This document shows positions 26,820-33,943 of a DNA stretch of 64,000 nucleotides, in pieces (positions within the stretch are counted from its first letter, which is position 1; every line of letters starts with the position of its first letter). A program made the position numbers and the translations under genes. Source of the stretch: Paenibacillus massiliensis subsp. panacisoli DSM 21345 (GTDB lineage: Bacteria; Bacillota; Bacilli; Paenibacillales; Paenibacillaceae); NCBI RefSeq assembly GCF_000426545.1, contig NZ_AUFO01000024.1, positions 1 through 64,000 of the forward strand. The letters run 5' to 3'. The notes under the pieces are model-generated. The model was given only the letters and a program-made list of their open reading frames with translations. It was not told the origin of the DNA and did no database searches.

Positions 26820-27536
26820 TCACCTCCACCGTTTCCGTTCCACAACCTGTATGCTGAACAGCAGGAACAGTGCGGACAGTGTTATATAGTAGATGATGTC
26901 GGCTCCATTCAGGATGCCCTTCAGGAATCCGTTAAAACGACTGGATAAGGAGAAGGGCTGAAGCCATTTCATAATAGCCGTGTTGCTGCTGCCTCCGAGT
27001 GAATCAAGCATCCACAAAGAGAGCAATATAATGAAGCCGGCTATGGCCGCCACCATCTGATGTCGCGACAGAGACGAAGCGAACAGACCAATCGCCATCA
27101 TACCAGCCCCCATAAGGAATAACCCGAATGCGGAGGTGAAGAGTATAACGAGGTCCAGCTCTCCGAACTGGGACATTAATAACGGATAGAGCAAATTAAG
27201 TAAGACCAGCACCAGCAAGAATACGAGCGAGGATAAGTATTTACCTAGAATAATCTCTGTCGTACTCGCTGGTGAGGTTAGTAATAACTCGTCAGTACCC
27301 TGACGGAATTCCTCAGCCATCAGTCTCATCGTCAAGAGTGGAATCACGAAGATGAAGACAGATAATGTATCCCCGAGTACCAAGCGATAATCTACGATAC
27401 TTGGCTGATAAAACACGAAGCTTGAGTAGAACAGTAACCCCGACAGGAGCATGTACACGGCAAGTATCCCGTACGACATAGGTGTCCATAGATAGCCATG
27501 CAGCTCCTTTCGACAGATCGCAAGCATTCTTCTCAT
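26820..27536 (-). CDS. ABC-2 type permease (GldF-like)
   Basis: A 238-residue permease with six predicted membrane helices. The N-terminal MLAICRKELHGYLWTPMSYG is characteristic of GldF/NosY-like ABC-2 subunits, and MRLMAEEFRQGTDELLLTSP is the conserved cytoplasmic coupling segment. Its ATG overlaps the stop of the ATPase gene (ATGA). It forms the membrane part of the exporter encoded from 28717 to 24501. Confidence 0.9.
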   Translation of the reverse strand: MRRMLAICRKELHGYLWTPMSYGILAVYMLLSGLLFYSSFVFYQPSIVDYRLVLGDTLSVFIFVIPLLTMRLMAEEFRQGTDELLLTSPASTTEIILGKYLSSLVFLLVLVLLNLLYPLLMSQFGELDLVILFTSAFGLFLMGAGMMAIGLFASSLSRHQMVAAIAGFIILLSLWMLDSLGGSSNTAIMKWLQPFSLSSRFNGFLKGILNGADIIYYITLSALFLLFSIQVVERKRWR

Positions 27537-28717
27537 CGCTTGTCCTCCTCTGCTGAATTCTGCTTGTCCAGTGTGGAGCTCGACGATTCAGGCTCGTCCG
27601 TTGCAGGAGTATCCTGTGCGGAAGACTCTACCTGATTCGGAACGGTCTGCTGTGAATCTTCCGCTGAGATTATCTCTTCCGATGGGGAGGAGGCGCGTTC
27701 CAATGTCAGCTGCTGGAATATCTGCTCCAGACTTGGCTGTTCTCGCTTCATTTCCAGGATAGGCAGGTTCGCCTCGGATAAAAGATAGAATAACGGCTCA
27801 CGGAAGTCCTCAGCCGTATTTCCTTCAAGGAACAGACGAGTAGTCCCGGAAGCTGATAGCTGATGTATATCGTCTTCACGTTGACTTGGAAGCTGCGCTG
27901 CTCCAGTTAAAGTGTTCGTAGGTGATGTATTCGCAGGTAACGTGTCCACAGCACCAGCTATCTGAGCCTTGGCATATGACCATCCTTCCAGTACACTCAT
28001 GACTTGCTGCCGCTCCCCCTTGACCTCCAGCGTTACTTTGAAGGCTTCATTCACGCTTCCTCTTATTGCTTGCGGATCACCATCCAGGACAATCTCCCCC
28101 TCATGGATGATCAGCACTCGGTTACAGAGCATGCTTACCTCAGGCAAAATATGTGTACTAAGCAGTACGGTATGTTCTTCCCCCAACTCACGAATCAGAT
28201 CCCGGATTTCCATAATCTGATTAGGGTCCAGCCCCGACGTAGGCTCGTCCAGCACAAGTAAATCTGGCCGATGGAGGATAGCCCCCGCAAGGCCAAGTCT
28301 TTGCTTGTATCCCTTGGACAGGCTCCGAACAAGCTGTCGTTCCCTTCCATTCAGCCCTAGTCTGCTAATCATTTCGCTAATGGTCATTTTTTGTTCACGG
28401 GCAGGGACATTTCGCAGATCCGCTACGAATCTCAGATAACCTTGTACGGACATTTCTGAATACAGAGGCGGTGTCTCTGGCAAATAACCAATTCGTGATC
28501 TTACCCGCTTCCCTTCATCATGCACGGAGATCCCATTCACCAGCACTTCTCCCGAGGTGGGGTACAGATATCCTGTAATCATTCGCATCGTCGTAGTCTT
28601 TCCGGCTCCATTTGGCCCCAGAAAACCAACAATCTCACCGGGCTGGATGCTGAAGTCAAGCTCTTTGACCCGCATCCGGCCATCATAAGCTTTGCTAACC
28701 TTCTTCACATCAAGCAC
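27533..28717 (-). CDS. ABC exporter ATPase (GldA-like) with long C-terminal extension
   Basis: A 394-residue ATPase. Walker A GPNGAGKTT (about residues 34-42), signature SKGYKQRLGLAG (about 134-145) and Walker B LLVLDEPTSGLDP are intact. Beyond the usual ~300 residues there is a Ser/Thr/Pro-rich insert (about 250-280) and an acidic, Ser-rich tail (about 345-394, ESSSSTLDKQNSAEEDKR at the end), both unlikely to be structured. It is the first gene of the four-gene export operon. Confidence 0.92.
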   Translation of the reverse strand: MLDVKKVSKAYDGRMRVKELDFSIQPGEIVGFLGPNGAGKTTTMRMITGYLYPTSGEVLVNGISVHDEGKRVRSRIGYLPETPPLYSEMSVQGYLRFVADLRNVPAREQKMTISEMISRLGLNGRERQLVRSLSKGYKQRLGLAGAILHRPDLLVLDEPTSGLDPNQIMEIRDLIRELGEEHTVLLSTHILPEVSMLCNRVLIIHEGEIVLDGDPQAIRGSVNEAFKVTLEVKGERQQVMSVLEGWSYAKAQIAGAVDTLPANTSPTNTLTGAAQLPSQREDDIHQLSASGTTRLFLEGNTAEDFREPLFYLLSEANLPILEMKREQPSLEQIFQQLTLERASSPSEEIISAEDSQQTVPNQVESSAQDTPATDEPESSSSTLDKQNSAEEDKR

Positions 28718-29050
28718 ATCACTTCATCCTTTCTCCGCATATTCCCGCCTTTGTGAACGGGAGGCTGTACCACTATATCTAATAACTACTAATTCTCGCT
28801 TAAAGTTATCTAAATGCAAGCTTAAAATAATGTGTCTAACTTGTGAACTAATAAATCATAAATATCGCTTTCCCCTTTATTGCTATTTGACTTGCTGAGC
28901 CTGAATAAAAAGAAACTGCTCCTGCCAGAGCCGACGACGAAAAATGAGCGCCGCAAGCACTGTAAGAACAGCTGAAAAGGTAGAAAAAATCCTGATATCC
29001 ATATAGAGTCTACATACTCCAAAATTTGTTCAAGATAATGTTCTTACTCA
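28718..29050. other. Intergenic region of 333 bases
   Basis: This AT-rich stretch separates the ABC operon start (28717) from the end of the serine hydrolase gene (29051), both on the minus strand. It must hold the ABC operon promoter. The only candidate gene seen is a 39-codon frame at 28883-29002. No convincing hairpin with a U-run is visible. Confidence 0.5.
28883..29002 (-). CDS. Possible 39-residue membrane peptide
   Basis: ATG at 29002 opens a frame encoding MDIRIFSTFSAVLTVLAALI followed by FRRRLW and a polar tail, a single hydrophobic helix with positive residues on its C-terminal side. The only GGAG is about 14 bases upstream, too far for a good ribosome-binding site. It could be a small membrane protein or chance. 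Confidence 0.25.
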   Translation of the reverse strand: MDIRIFSTFSAVLTVLAALIFRRRLWQEQFLFIQAQQVK

Positions 29051-30217
29051 TTACTTATCTTCTCGAATACCCTTGTAGACAGATTCGCACAGCTCCGTTG
29101 TAAACCTGCCTGACATTCCTTCAAGCGCCGTATTAGTGAACGATACAACACTAAGCTCCTCACTCGGATCAACAAACCAGGAATGCCCATAGGTGCCGCC
29201 CATCCGCCACGTTCCCGGCGATTCAGGTGTATTGGCATCCGCTGGGTCTTTAAGCAGCGTGAAACCAAGTCCAAAGCCTCTTCCCGGCCAATAGGGCATC
29301 ACAAGGTTACCAATTTGATTGGTTGTCATTTCTGCGACAAGAGCCTTAGGCAGAATCGGATTTCCTCCCTGCCGCAAAGCTTCCAGCAGTTTAAGAAAGT
29401 CTCCTGCGCTACCAATCATACCAGCTCCACCAGAAGGATAAGCTGTCTTATCGGTAAACCTATTGGGTGAAAGGCGGAATCCTGCCGTCCCCTCCACGAA
29501 AGGAATGGTATCAAAATCGTGCAAGCGCCGGGGCTCTCCAGCACTGTCTGCGTAAGCCGCGGTCAATCGGTCCGCATCCACAGCCTTGAAATCTGTGTCC
29601 ATCATTGAGAGCGGATGAGTTACAAGCAACCGTACAGCTTCACTTAGCGGCATTCCAGTTACCTTTTCGATGACCGCTCCGAGCACGTCTGTTGCTATGG
29701 AATACCTCCACATTTTCCCCGGCTCATATAGAAGCGGGACAGAAGCGAGTCTTTGCAGATTCTCTTCAAGGGTAATTCCTGCCAGGTCCATGCCGTCCGA
29801 TACCCCGGCAAGCTCATAAGTTCCCGATTCTTCCTGGAAGAAACGGTAGGTTAAGCCGGCAGTATGTGTCATCAGATGGTGAATGCTTATAGAGGCATAC
29901 TGTCCGTTTGGCAGTTTGGGACGAAAGGCGGGCAACCATTTTTCCACCAGATCATTTAACTGCAATCTCCCTTGCGAAATTAATACTAAAGCTGCCGCTG
30001 ACACGATCGGCTTGGTTACCGAAGCATATCTAAACAAAGCATTTTCCTGCATCGGTCGTTTCTGCTCGCGGTCGGCCCAACCAGCAGACCTGTGGTAGAC
30101 AACATTTCCGCCTGATGCAATTAGGACGACGGTACCCACGATCCTTTTTTCCTCAAGTGTGTGGTCAATGACCTCATTGACGCTTTTATGCAGCCATTCC
30201 AGATCTATTTTTCTCAT
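29051..30217 (-). CDS. Serine hydrolase, beta-lactamase/esterase family
   Basis: A 388-residue protein of the class C beta-lactamase-like group (Pfam Beta-lactamase). The S-x-x-K motif is SVTK at residues 66-69 in FRYASVTKPIVSAA. The second motif Tyr lies in WRYSIATDVLGAVIE, a form typical of EstB/LovD-like esterases rather than true beta-lactamases. GHSWFVDP near the C-terminus replaces the KTG element. No signal peptide is seen, so it is probably cytoplasmic. ATG 30217 is nine bases after AGGAGAGG. It is divergent from the Lrp-type gene. Confidence 0.9.
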   Translation of the reverse strand: MRKIDLEWLHKSVNEVIDHTLEEKRIVGTVVLIASGGNVVYHRSAGWADREQKRPMQENALFRYASVTKPIVSAAALVLISQGRLQLNDLVEKWLPAFRPKLPNGQYASISIHHLMTHTAGLTYRFFQEESGTYELAGVSDGMDLAGITLEENLQRLASVPLLYEPGKMWRYSIATDVLGAVIEKVTGMPLSEAVRLLVTHPLSMMDTDFKAVDADRLTAAYADSAGEPRRLHDFDTIPFVEGTAGFRLSPNRFTDKTAYPSGGAGMIGSAGDFLKLLEALRQGGNPILPKALVAEMTTNQIGNLVMPYWPGRGFGLGFTLLKDPADANTPESPGTWRMGGTYGHSWFVDPSEELSVVSFTNTALEGMSGRFTTELCESVYKGIREDK

Positions 30218-30388
30218 GCTTCTCATCCTCTCCTGCTGTAATTCACTTGATTTTTTATAGCAAGTGTGTTTATTATATAAATAATTTCTGCCACCTTACA
30301 TAAAGAAAACAAGTTATACAAAGAAATTTTCGATGATTTTAAAGGCATTTAAAATAAATGGATTTTAAATTAAAGGAGGATGATTTTC

Positions 30389-30832
30389 TTGGACGAAATC
30401 GATAAAGACATCCTGCTCCATTTGCAGAATCAGGCGAGATTATCAATGACAGATTTAGGAAAGCTAGTGGGGTTATCTCAGCCAGCTGTTACTGAACGTG
30501 TAAAACGCATGGAAGAAAAGGGGGTTATCGAGGAATACCGAACCGTCATTTCTTCGCAAAAAATGGGTAAGCAATGTACAGCCTATATGCTAGTTCGGAC
30601 CCGTAATTGCTATCCATTCCTTGATTTTTGTCGTTCATCACCGGAGGTCACGGAATGTTACCGGATAAGCGGAGAGCATAATTATTTATTGAAGGTCCTC
30701 ACGGAAACAACCCAGGAGCTGGAAGGGTTTGAACACCGGTGCGATCAATACGGAACCTATACGACTATGATCGTCATGTCTTCACCAATCGCTTACAAAA
30801 ATCTCATTGGAGAAACAGATTTGCTCGCATAA
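30389..30832 (+). CDS. Lrp/AsnC-family regulator
   Basis: A 147-residue feast/famine regulator. The N-terminal HTH (MTDLGKLVGLSQPAVTERVKRMEEKGVI) and the C-terminal RAM-type effector domain (TECYRISGEHNYLLKVLTE) are complete. The start is TTG 30389: AAGGAGG ends immediately before an in-frame ATG at 30380, which is too close, and stands nine bases before the TTG. It lies between a divergent serine hydrolase gene and a convergent MFS exporter gene. AT content is higher than in the neighbouring genes. Confidence 0.9.
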   Translation: MDEIDKDILLHLQNQARLSMTDLGKLVGLSQPAVTERVKRMEEKGVIEEYRTVISSQKMGKQCTAYMLVRTRNCYPFLDFCRSSPEVTECYRISGEHNYLLKVLTETTQELEGFEHRCDQYGTYTTMIVMSSPIAYKNLIGETDLLA

Positions 30833-30851
30833 GATGTACTTCTCTAATCCC

Positions 30852-30889
30852 AAAAAAATGAATCCGCCATACAGCGGATTCATTTTTTT
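30852..30889. terminator. Bidirectional terminator
   Basis: AAAAAAATGAATCCGC (30852-30867) pairs with GCGGATTCATTTTTTT (30874-30889), giving U-runs in both directions between the Lrp-type and MFS genes. Confidence 0.95.
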
Positions 30890-30918
30890 GCTTATGTTAC
30901 ATATACTCTTGGGCTCCT

Positions 30919-32118
30919 TTAGGAAGGAAACCCATGCTTTTTAGCTTGCCAAGCTGCAAGCAAAGAGAGAAGCAACAGGATAATTAATGCTCCCGGAAGG
31001 AATCGGGCTCCGAGCAACTCGAGAAGAAAGCCACCAATAATGCCTCCCCCGCCTATGGCCACATTCCACGCAGTAACCAGCATTGATTGGGCTATATCTG
31101 CGCTTTTCCCTCCAGCTTGTGCTATTGCTGTTTGCAGTAAAGTGGCTGCCCCGCCAAACGTAAGCCCCCACGCTGTAATAGCAAGCATGATGATTACAGG
31201 CTGATTCATTCCGATTCCCAAGGCTACAGAAGCCAAGGCAAATCCTGTGATGCTGATTAAAACCAGCATTCTTAGAAAACGGTCAATCAGTATGCCTATT
31301 ACCCAAATGCCAACAACCGAGGTAATTCCAAAAATAAGAAGAACCAAATCCACTCGCTGAGCAAACACGGTCTCCGCAAGATACGGTGCAATATAAGTGT
31401 ACAAAATATTATGAGCCAGTATCCATGTCAAAACGACGAACAAAATTGTGCGCACTCCAGGAAGCAGGAAAACCTTGTGAAAAGGGACTTGATCCCCAGC
31501 TGGCTCACCTGCATAATCCGGCACCTTCCAGAGCACCCAGCCAATAAGCGCTACAGTCAGTAATGATACAGCTCCGAAAATGAGACGCCACCCTGTATAT
31601 GTTCCAAAAAAAGTACCAAGCGGAACGCCAAGCGCCAATGCCAGCGGAGTGCCGACCATGGCTACGGCCATCGCTTTTCCTTTCAGCGAATCAGGTACCA
31701 TGCGCCGTGCATAACCGGCCGTCATCCCCCACAGAACACCTGCCGAGACACCTGCGAAGAAACGTGCGACAAGCGTCAGCACATAAACAGAAGATAACGC
31801 GGTGATGGTGTTAAATACAAGAAAACCGATGATGCACAGCAACAGAAGCGGTCGACGCCTCCACCCACGGGTAGCCGTTGTCAAAGGAATGGCGGCCAGA
31901 AGCGATCCAATCGCATAGAGAGTGACCAATTGTCCAGCAAGAGCTTCTCTAACCCCAAGATCCTGTGCAATTTGCGTCAGTAATCCAGCAGGCAGGCTTT
32001 CCGTAAGAATGCAGATGAAGCCCGCCATGGCTAAAGCTAGCAACCCGGCCCACGGAAGACGTTTGGAAGACGACACATTAGCCCCGCCTTTTCTTACAAG
32101 AGCAGTGTTTAAGTTCAC
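30919..32118 (-). CDS. MFS transporter of the DHA1 drug/sugar efflux type
   Basis: A 399-residue twelve-helix transporter. ALAMAGFICILTESLPAGLL in helix 1 and the TRGWRRRPLLLLC loop between helices 2 and 3 resemble the AraJ/YdhP group of exporters. Helix 5 has the exporter-type GTPLALALGVPLG motif. GTG 32118 is taken as start because GGAG lies eight bases upstream; the frame remains open to 32193. Substrate unknown. It may be controlled by the adjacent Lrp-type regulator. Confidence 0.9.
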   Translation of the reverse strand: MNLNTALVRKGGANVSSSKRLPWAGLLALAMAGFICILTESLPAGLLTQIAQDLGVREALAGQLVTLYAIGSLLAAIPLTTATRGWRRRPLLLLCIIGFLVFNTITALSSVYVLTLVARFFAGVSAGVLWGMTAGYARRMVPDSLKGKAMAVAMVGTPLALALGVPLGTFFGTYTGWRLIFGAVSLLTVALIGWVLWKVPDYAGEPAGDQVPFHKVFLLPGVRTILFVVLTWILAHNILYTYIAPYLAETVFAQRVDLVLLIFGITSVVGIWVIGILIDRFLRMLVLISITGFALASVALGIGMNQPVIIMLAITAWGLTFGGAATLLQTAIAQAGGKSADIAQSMLVTAWNVAIGGGGIIGGFLLELLGARFLPGALIILLLLSLLAAWQAKKHGFPS

Positions 32119-32278
32119 GAAAAAATCTCCTTTATTTATTTTTTGCCGCTTAAAAGGCTTTCGCTTCCGTATAAGCTTATATAAATAAAACACTTTTTTA
32201 CATGGATGATTAACGGGGGACGAAGTGAATTAAGAGGAAAATACATTTGTTTTCATAGAAATCCTTTGATTTTAAAAG

Positions 32279-32306
32279 CAAAAAAGCAGCATCGTCAGAT
32301 GCCGCC
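32279..32306 (-). terminator. Intrinsic terminator after the third glycosyltransferase gene
   Basis: On the minus strand GCGGCATC and GATGCTGC (32305-32286, one G-U pair) form a stem followed by TTTTTTGC. Confidence 0.75.
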
Positions 32307-32392
32307 TAATGATAAATCATAATCGCCGAGCTTGAAGCGTTCGATAGGGATGAATGTGAATTTCTCTTTCCCCCGTATTGGATCGTGTCTTT

Positions 32393-33457
32393 CTACCCGA
32401 TTGCATGGAGCATCTTCATAAATTCCATACAATATTTCTCAGCGCTGAATTCTTGCTGCAGATGCTTGAGCCCAGCCTCACGAATATCGTCCCTATGTCT
32501 CGGATCATTCATCAGCTCCTTGGCGCCACGTACAGCTTGCTCAATATCCCCCAGCATATAGCGCTTGCCAGTGACATTATGGATGACCGAGGCCGTCACA
32601 CCATCTGAGTTCGAGGCGAGTACAGGGCATCTGCAGCTCAGTGCCTCCAGTATCGATAACGGAGCGCCCTCTACCTTGGAGGTGGAGCAGAGCAATCCGC
32701 CAGAATCGCCTATCTGCGAATAATAATAAGCCATCTGGGCATTCGGTATATTGGAGCGGATCTCCAGGCGAGGTCCCAGCCCCAGTCCCAACACCAGCTG
32801 CTCGAATTGCTCACGTTCTGCGGGTACAGACAGACTCGCATCCTCGAACATCCACAGACGTAGCTGGGGATACTCCTGCATCAGTCGATACCCGATGTAC
32901 AGGAATTCTCTCCAATTTTTGTTGTCCTCGATTCGCCCGATCCAGGCAACAATCGGAGCATCAGGCTTCGATGCCGAATCATAGGTGAAGCTTGTTGTAT
33001 CAAAGCAATTGTTCATGTGAAACTTCGGAAGGGTCGGATACAGTTCGTTGAAGAGTTTTGCGATATGGGGTGTATTAGGATTCAACAAAGCAGATGCATG
33101 GGCCTGAACAATGGGCATAGCTTTGGTCAGTTCTGCACGTGCTACCTCCATCGGACCGTAGCCCTGAATTTCAAGCACAAGCTTGCCTTGGAATCCGAGG
33201 CTTCTGAACCGTTCAAAGCTGCTATGATCCGTTGTCACGACGATAACGTCATATTGACCATCCTGCAAAATTCGCCGTGTCTGCTCATCATCCCGAGTGA
33301 CATGAACCGGGAAGTCCACGGGATTTTGCAGCCCAGCTCCTGGCTCATAATACAGGCATTCGGCCATAATGCCACGCTGGCGAAGTGCTGAGCAGCGCTG
33401 GCGATTCAACGTCTCCATACCTCCGCTCGGGATGTAAAAAACAAACAGAACTTTCAC
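32393..33457 (-). CDS. Glycosyltransferase, GT-B fold (family 1/4-like)
   Basis: A 354-residue glycosyltransferase. The N-terminal VKVLFVFYIPSGGMETLNRQ is a GT-B acceptor-domain start with the G-G-x-E loop. The C-terminal donor-binding half contains IVAWIGRIEDNKNWREFL and VEGAPLSILEALSCRCPVLA, the E-x7-E signature of GT4-type retaining enzymes. GTG 33457 is preferred (GGAGG nine bases upstream). It follows the two larger GT genes on the same strand but is separated from them by about 190 bases. Sugar and acceptor are unknown. Confidence 0.88.
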   Translation of the reverse strand: MKVLFVFYIPSGGMETLNRQRCSALRQRGIMAECLYYEPGAGLQNPVDFPVHVTRDDEQTRRILQDGQYDVIVVTTDHSSFERFRSLGFQGKLVLEIQGYGPMEVARAELTKAMPIVQAHASALLNPNTPHIAKLFNELYPTLPKFHMNNCFDTTSFTYDSASKPDAPIVAWIGRIEDNKNWREFLYIGYRLMQEYPQLRLWMFEDASLSVPAEREQFEQLVLGLGLGPRLEIRSNIPNAQMAYYYSQIGDSGGLLCSTSKVEGAPLSILEALSCRCPVLASNSDGVTASVIHNVTGKRYMLGDIEQAVRGAKELMNDPRHRDDIREAGLKHLQQEFSAEKYCMEFMKMLHAIG

Positions 33458-33646
33458 TGCGTGCTTCCTCCCCTCCACACTTTCTTGTCTGCCTGTTGGG
33501 ACACATTAAGCCTCGTGATGGATATAACCAAAATGGATGTCGTGAACATCGCTACGAAGATAACCTTGGACCTGTGACGAACGCTAGTCGAGGCTCCGCT
33601 GTCGAATGTGTCTGAACTCATTTCTCCTGCCCTACTTCATGACCCG

Positions 33647-33943
33647 TCAATCGATCTCAAGCTGTCTTCGCAAAAAGGGTATGTCCGGGATGGTATATTG
33701 CTCAGGCAGATTTTGTTGCAGCCTAGTCCAGAGGTCGACTGTTTCGCTTCTCTGCTCCAGCTCCCGGAACCCATCCATGTTAAATAGTCGCTCCTCGTTA
33801 TACAGCTCATGCGGGTCGAGTGTCTTCAGAAAGGCAGGATCAGGGAATAGGCAAGACGCTGCCAGTAGCTCGGTTAGCTGGTGCTGCCTCTCTTCGGGAA
33901 GGACAGGACGCGTCGTGATATTGAATATGGGAATTCTCGTCAC
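33647..33943 (-). CDS. Unknown 98-residue protein coupled to the FG-GAP glycosyltransferase gene
   Basis: An acidic 98-residue protein with no recognised family: it begins VTRIPIFNITTRPVLPEE and contains LDPHELYNEERLFNMDGF. GTG 33943 overlaps the stop of the upstream gene (GTGA) and has AAAGGAG 10 bases upstream, which shows translational coupling. No signal or membrane helix is seen. The pairing suggests a partner or accessory of the large glycosyltransferase, but that is inference. Confidence 0.65.
   Translation of the reverse strand: MTRIPIFNITTRPVLPEERQHQLTELLAASCLFPDPAFLKTLDPHELYNEERLFNMDGFRELEQRSETVDLWTRLQQNLPEQYTIPDIPFLRRQLEID

Noticed and set aside
28822-29022. Minus-strand frame of 66 codons (MEYVDSIWISGFF…)
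   Set aside because: It overlaps the 39-codon candidate in another frame, has no ribosome-binding site and no recognisable features.
29051-30217. True beta-lactamase (antibiotic resistance)
   Set aside because: There is no signal peptide, the second motif is Y-S-I rather than Y-x-N, and no K-T-G is seen; an esterase-type serine hydrolase fits better.
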